64,000 nt of DNA, taken from assembly GCF_005796185.1 (NCBI RefSeq), contig NZ_VAHM01000001.1, forward strand, positions 269,963-333,962. Direction: 5' to 3'. Position numbers and translations under genes: made by a program. The notes beneath the pieces are model-generated. The model did not search any database. It was not told the DNA's origin and saw nothing but the letters and a program-made list of their open reading frames with translations. This DNA is from Pseudarthrobacter sp. NamB4 (GTDB taxonomy: Bacteria; Actinomycetota; Actinomycetes; Actinomycetales; Micrococcaceae). This document shows positions 60,114 to 64,000 of the stretch, piece by piece; within the stretch, counting starts at the first letter, position 1, and every line of letters starts with the position of its first letter.

Positions 60114-61897
60114 TGACGGAAACGCTTTTTGGCGGCCCCACCCTGCCTCCGGCCTACCCGGAACGTGCAGCCTGGGGAACCGCCCCGAAACTCCGTGCCT
60201 GGCAGCAGGAAGCCCTTGATCTCTACCTGAAGAACAGTCCGCGCGACTTCCTGGCGGTGGCAACCCCAGGGGCCGGCAAGACGACGTTCGCGCTGCGGAT
60301 TGCATCCACGCTGATTGACTCGGGAGCCGTCAACCGGGTGACCATTGTTGCGCCTACCGACCACCTGAAGCGTCAGTGGGCGGATGCCGCTGCCCGCGTG
60401 GGTATCGCGATCGACCCCAACTTCAAGAACTCCGACGGCCAGCACGGCCGCGGCTTCATTGGCGTCGCCGTCACCTATGCCCAGGTGGCCAGCAAGCCGC
60501 TGCTTCACCGTGCGAAGACGGAAGCTGCCCGCACCCTGGTGATCCTGGACGAAATCCACCACGGCGGCGAAGCCTTGTCCTGGGGTGACGGCCTGCGGGA
60601 GGCCTTCGATCCGGCCGTGCGGCGACTGTCACTGACAGGAACGCCGTTCCGGTCAGACACCTCGCCCATCCCCTTTGTGGAATACGCCGAGGACCGGGAC
60701 GGGATCCGCCGTTCCAAAGCCGACTACACCTACGGATACGGCAACGCCCTGCGGGACCATGTGGTCCGCCCCGTGATGTTCATGGCCTACTCCGGGCAGA
60801 TGCGATGGCGGACCAGTGCCGGCGAGGAAATGGCTGCTTCGCTGGGCGAGGCGGCCGTCACGAAGGACATCACGTCACACGCCTGGCGGACGGCGCTGAA
60901 CCCGGCCGGTGAGTGGATTCCGGCCGTGCTGGCCGGGGCGGACAAGCGGCTCAGCGAAGTGCGACGCACCGTGCCGGACGCCGGCGGCCTGGTGATCGCC
61001 ACCGACCATGAGGATGCACGTGCGTACGCCGGGCAGCTGAAGAGGATTACGGGGGAGTCCCCCACTGTGATCCTCTCCGACGATGCCAAGGCCTCCAGCA
61101 AGATCGAGGAGTTCTCTGCAGGGGACAAGCGCTGGATGGTGGCGGTCCGCATGGTCTCCGAAGGAGTGGACGTCCCGCGGCTTTCGGTAGGCGTGTACGC
61201 CACCTCAACATCCACCCCGCTGTTCTTTGCCCAGGCCGTGGGACGCTTCGTGCGTGCCCGCAAGAGGGGCGAAACGGCGTCGGTCTTCCTGCCGTCGGTG
61301 CCCCAGCTGATGGCCTTGGCCAACTCGATGGAAATGGAGCGCGACCACGCGCTGGACCGGCCGGAGAAGGAGGACGGCGACGGCCTCTTCAACCCTGAGG
61401 ACTCGCTGATGGACGAGGCGAACCGCGAGGAAAAAGCCTCGGACAGCCTGACCAAGGGCAAGTTCGAGGCGCTGGACTCGCAGGCATCCTTCGACCGGGT
61501 CCTGTTTGACGGGGGCGAGTTCGGCACCGGCGGCGAGGTGGGCTCCGACGACGAGCTGGACTTCCTGGGCATTCCCGGCCTGCTGGATGCCGAGCAGGTG
61601 GGCACCCTCCTCCGGCAGCGCCAGCACGAGCAGCTGAACAGGAAGAACCGGAAGGTTCCCGCTGCTGCGGCTGAAAGCCAGGCCCCTGCCGTCCCGGACC
61701 ACCGGATGCTGATGGACCTGCGCAACGAGCTGGCCAAGAATGTGGCGGCATGGTCCGCCCGGACCGGCACGCCGCACGGCGTGGTGCACACCAAGCTGCG
61801 GACCGTCTGCGGCGGGCCTCCAGTGGCGCAGGCAAACGAGGAGCAGCTGAAGTCCCGCCTGCGGAAGCTCCAGGACTGGTTTGTGGGCAGGAAATAG
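60113..61897 (+). CDS. SF2 DEAD/DEAH-box helicase, actinobacterial conserved type
   Basis: This 594-residue protein has the SF2 core of the type III restriction/UvrB-XPB kind: WQQEALDLYL (Q-like motif), Walker A ATPGAGKTTFAL, motif II ILDEIHHGG, motif III SLTGTPFRSD, motif V VSEGVDVPRLSVGVYA and motif VI AVGRFVRARKRGE. The C-terminal third (about 430-594) is acidic, with a conserved LMDLRNELAKNVAAWS segment and no known domain. Involvement in DNA or RNA repair is inferred only from the helicase core. It is translationally coupled to DUF3039. Confidence 0.87.
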   Translation: MTETLFGGPTLPPAYPERAAWGTAPKLRAWQQEALDLYLKNSPRDFLAVATPGAGKTTFALRIASTLIDSGAVNRVTIVAPTDHLKRQWADAAARVGIAIDPNFKNSDGQHGRGFIGVAVTYAQVASKPLLHRAKTEAARTLVILDEIHHGGEALSWGDGLREAFDPAVRRLSLTGTPFRSDTSPIPFVEYAEDRDGIRRSKADYTYGYGNALRDHVVRPVMFMAYSGQMRWRTSAGEEMAASLGEAAVTKDITSHAWRTALNPAGEWIPAVLAGADKRLSEVRRTVPDAGGLVIATDHEDARAYAGQLKRITGESPTVILSDDAKASSKIEEFSAGDKRWMVAVRMVSEGVDVPRLSVGVYATSTSTPLFFAQAVGRFVRARKRGETASVFLPSVPQLMALANSMEMERDHALDRPEKEDGDGLFNPEDSLMDEANREEKASDSLTKGKFEALDSQASFDRVLFDGGEFGTGGEVGSDDELDFLGIPGLLDAEQVGTLLRQRQHEQLNRKNRKVPAAAAESQAPAVPDHRMLMDLRNELAKNVAAWSARTGTPHGVVHTKLRTVCGGPPVAQANEEQLKSRLRKLQDWFVGRK

Positions 61898-61915
61898 CAG
61901 CGACCTCAAAACAAT

Positions 61916-61944
61916 AGTGGCCCGGTGCAGCGCACCGGGCCACT
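61916..61944. terminator. Terminator between convergent helicase and pncA genes
   Basis: A perfect 13-bp stem (61916-61928 with 61932-61944) with loop AGC. On the minus strand it is followed by ATTGTTTTG, favouring termination of the pncB-pncA transcript; on the plus strand no T run follows. Confidence 0.75.
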
Positions 61945-61960
61945 CTGCAACTGCCTGGGG

Positions 61961-62599
61961 TCAGGCGACGTCGACGCCGCCAAGCTCCATCTCGGCCACG
62001 GCCTCTTCCAGGTCTTCGGCGATCCCGGCGGTCAGGGACCTGAGGACGGTCACCGAGTAGCCTGCCTGGACGGCGTCCAAAGCGGTTGCCATGACGCAGT
62101 AGTCTGTGGCGATTCCCACCACCACGACGTCCTCAACGTCATGGCTCTGCAGCCAGTCGTCCAGGCCAATGGCGTCCTTGTCCGGAGCGAACCTGTCGGC
62201 ATCCCCGGAACCGGGCAGGGCCCCCGGCTGCCGTTCTCCGGTGGGTACTGCGTCCTCGGGCGCCAGGAGTCCTTCAAAGCCTGAGTAGGCAGCGGAATAC
62301 TGCCCTTTCTGAAAGTAGGCCTGGATGTACTCGGTGTCGAGGTCCGGGTGCAGCTCCGCGCCGCGGGTGCCGGCCACGCAGTGCGGCGGCCAGCTGCCCT
62401 TGAAGTCGGGGGTGTCGGAAAAATGCTCCCCGGGGTCTATGTGCCAGTCCTGCGTGGCCACGATGTGGTCAAACTCGTTGTGATGGGCGTCGACGTAGTC
62501 GCTGATGGCGCCGGCAACGGCTGCCCCGCCCTGGACGGCGAGCGATCCGCCCTCGCAGAAATCGTTCTGGACATCAACGATAATCAGCGCACGGGACAT
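61961..62599 (-). CDS. pncA: Nicotinamidase
   Basis: This 212-residue isochorismatase-fold enzyme hydrolyses nicotinamide to nicotinate and, in mycobacteria, activates pyrazinamide. The catalytic triad is visible as Asp9 in IIVDVQNDF, Lys in YFQKGQYSAAYSGFEG and Cys in IATDYCVMATALDA, and the metal site in DWHIDPGEHFSD. It follows pncB with a TGATG overlap, so nicotinamide and nicotinate salvage are made together. Confidence 0.94.
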   Translation of the reverse strand: MSRALIIVDVQNDFCEGGSLAVQGGAAVAGAISDYVDAHHNEFDHIVATQDWHIDPGEHFSDTPDFKGSWPPHCVAGTRGAELHPDLDTEYIQAYFQKGQYSAAYSGFEGLLAPEDAVPTGERQPGALPGSGDADRFAPDKDAIGLDDWLQSHDVEDVVVVGIATDYCVMATALDAVQAGYSVTVLRSLTAGIAEDLEEAVAEMELGGVDVA

Positions 62600-63927
62600 C
62601 AGTTCTCCTCGTAGATGGTGGGGATGGCGGCCTCGCCGCGCTGCAGCCGGTTAACCACGGGCGGCAGCTCGGCCATGGAGTCGGCGTGGCGCTGGCGCGC
62701 CCTGAGGACGCCCTCGGGCCCCGTCCAGCCCGGCATCAGCTCACCGTTCTTCATGAACTGGTGCAGCAGCGGGCGGTCGTTACCGTCATCCTCGGGCCGG
62801 TGCCCGACGCCCACGATCTCGGCGGTGGCGATGCCCTGTTCGTTCAGCTTCCGCAGCGCGTACTTGCGGCCGCCCACGCTGGCCTTGTTCTTGGCTGCCT
62901 TTGCCACCGAGACGAAGTTCCCGTCGTCATCTGTGCGGCTTACCAGTTTGTAGACCATGCTGGCCGTGGGGGCGCCGGAGCCGGTCACGAGGGACGTGCC
63001 CACCCCGTAGGAATCCACCGGCGCGGACTGCAGCGCTGCGATCGCGTACTCGTCCAGGTCTGAGGTGACCACGATCTTGGTGTTCTCATTGCCGAGGTCA
63101 TCCAGGAGCCGGCGGACCCACTGGGCCTGGTCCACGAGGTCACCGGAATCCAGCCGGACGGCACCCAGCCGGGGACCTGCCAGGTCCACTGCCGTCCGGA
63201 CGGCCGTTTCGACGTCGTACGTGTCCACCAGGAGGGACGTGCCTTCGCCGAGCGCGGCGATCTGGGCCTCGAAGGCATCCTTCTCGCTGTCATGCAGGAG
63301 AGTGAAGGAATGGGCTGCGGTGCCAACGGTCCTGATGCCGTAGCGGATGCCGGCCTCCAGGTTTGAGGTGCTGCTGAACCCCGCGATGACGGCTGCCCTC
63401 GCGGCGGAAGCAGCCGCTTCCTCATGTGTCCGGCGCGATCCCATCTCGATGCAGGGGCGGCCATGTGCTGCGCTGACCATCCTGGAGGCAGCGGAGGCAA
63501 TGGCACTGTCGTGGTTGAGGACGGAGAGCAGGTAGGTTTCCAGCATGCAGGCCTCGGCGAACGTGGCCTCGACAATCAGGATGGGGGAGTTGGGGAAGTA
63601 TGCCTCGCCCTCGGCGTAACCCCAGATGTCGCCGGAGAAGCGGTAGGTCGCCAGGTATTGCAGGGTCTGCTCGTTGACCACGTTGGTGCGGGCCAGGAAA
63701 TCCAGTTCGGCCTCGCCGAAGCGGAAGTTCGCAATGCCTTCCAGGAGCCGGCCCGTTCCTGCCACGATGCCGTACCGCCGCCCGTCGGGCAGCCGGCGCG
63801 CGAACGCCTCGAAGACCGACTTGCGGTGCGCTGCGCCCGAATGGAGTGACGCCTGCAGCATGGTCAGCTCGTAGTGGTCGGTATAGAAGGACGTGCGGGG
63901 TTGCTCCCAGCCGGCGGAGGTACTCAC
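62599..63927 (-). CDS. pncB: Nicotinate phosphoribosyltransferase
   Basis: This enzyme of about 442 residues converts nicotinate plus PRPP to nicotinate mononucleotide in the NAD salvage route. Motifs are TSFYTDHYELTMLQASLHSG, FEAFARRLPDGRRYGIVAGT, SNLEAGIRYGIRTVGTAAHS, GAVRLDSGDLVDQAQWVR and YGVGTSLVTGSGAPTASMVYK (phosphate site). The GTG at 63927 lies 7 nt after a TAGAGT box, suggesting a leaderless start; GTG 63936 and 63948 are in-frame alternatives. The 73 bp upstream to the window end show no gene. Confidence 0.92.
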   Translation of the reverse strand: MSTSAGWEQPRTSFYTDHYELTMLQASLHSGAAHRKSVFEAFARRLPDGRRYGIVAGTGRLLEGIANFRFGEAELDFLARTNVVNEQTLQYLATYRFSGDIWGYAEGEAYFPNSPILIVEATFAEACMLETYLLSVLNHDSAIASAASRMVSAAHGRPCIEMGSRRTHEEAAASAARAAVIAGFSSTSNLEAGIRYGIRTVGTAAHSFTLLHDSEKDAFEAQIAALGEGTSLLVDTYDVETAVRTAVDLAGPRLGAVRLDSGDLVDQAQWVRRLLDDLGNENTKIVVTSDLDEYAIAALQSAPVDSYGVGTSLVTGSGAPTASMVYKLVSRTDDDGNFVSVAKAAKNKASVGGRKYALRKLNEQGIATAEIVGVGHRPEDDGNDRPLLHQFMKNGELMPGWTGPEGVLRARQRHADSMAELPPVVNRLQRGEAAIPTIYEEN

Positions 63928-63934
63928 GGAAGTC

Positions 63935-63940
63935 ACTCTA
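63935..63940 (-). promoter_or_regulatory. -10 box of the pncB-pncA operon
   Basis: TAGAGT on the minus strand ends 7 nt before the GTG at 63927, with no ribosome site between, matching a leaderless arrangement. A -35 box was not found. Confidence 0.45.
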
Positions 63941-64000
63941 GTCCCCACCGGCTCCCACGTCTCGCTTCGCTTCGCCGCGGGGCCCTCGCCGGCGTGGGCC

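Noticed and set aside
60113..61897. Restriction enzyme or phage-defence helicase
   Set aside because: The core resembles type III R subunits, but no methylase or nuclease lies nearby and the surroundings are housekeeping genes.

Overview
The window is a piece of a high-GC actinobacterial chromosome, most like Arthrobacter/Pseudarthrobacter (Micrococcaceae). The evidence is the fused actinobacterial 2-oxoglutarate dehydrogenase (Kgd), mismatch endonuclease NucS, a Rho with a long Arg/Asp/Ala-rich insertion, a block argS-lysA-hom-thrC-thrB-rho-prfA-prmC-tsaC-wecA-atp with a DUF2550 gene behind it, many 1-4 nt start/stop overlaps, and several starts placed 6-8 nt after a TANNNT box as in leaderless actinobacterial mRNAs. 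No phage, transposase, CRISPR array or plasmid function was seen.

Layout. 1-5.6 kb: 5' end of kgd (minus strand), a structured leader in front of two CNNM/CorC-type membrane proteins, then a zinc-uptake locus in which the ATPase gene is a remnant while the permease (znuB) and the regulator (zur) are intact. 5.7-10.1 kb: MBL-fold hydrolase, cysteine desulfhydrase-like enzyme, two-domain sulfurtransferase, zinc alcohol dehydrogenase and HIT protein. 10.1-17.2 kb: HrpA helicase, a 55-residue membrane peptide, a GlxA/AraC-type regulator, a protealysin-like M4 protease with an emfourin-type inhibitor, and tRNA-Arg(CCG). 17.3-20.2 kb: a three-gene flavin redox operon (FMN-binding lipoprotein, ApbE, NqrB/RnfD-like membrane domain fused to an FNR domain). 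20.4-32.4 kb: argS, lysine/threonine biosynthesis, rho, prfA/prmC and tsaC, with a nested 116-nt palindrome between rho and prfA. 32.4-35.5 kb: three cell-envelope glycosyltransferases. 35.6-44.0 kb: the complete F1Fo ATP synthase operon plus DUF2550. 44.0-47.9 kb: a membrane alpha/beta hydrolase coupled to an MprF-like aminoacyl-lipid synthase. 48.1-56.4 kb: cold-shock protein, NucS, hydrolase, AI-2E-family permease, a large unknown membrane protein, a YbbN-like protein and an Old Yellow Enzyme. 56.5-63.9 kb: ABC exporter with a frameshifted permease, nagB, a DUF3039/helicase pair, and the NAD-salvage pair pncB-pncA.

How the genes work together. Most of the window is housekeeping: amino-acid supply, translation termination (RF1 and its methylase), transcription termination (Rho), ATP synthesis and NAD salvage. 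The less ordinary modules are the flavinylated extracytoplasmic redox operon, the protease-inhibitor pair, the lipid aminoacylation/deacylation pair, the decayed Zur locus, and several unexplained structured non-coding segments (1220-1365, 29394-29509, 40806-40844). All protein identities rest on motif recognition and reading of the translations, not on database searches.
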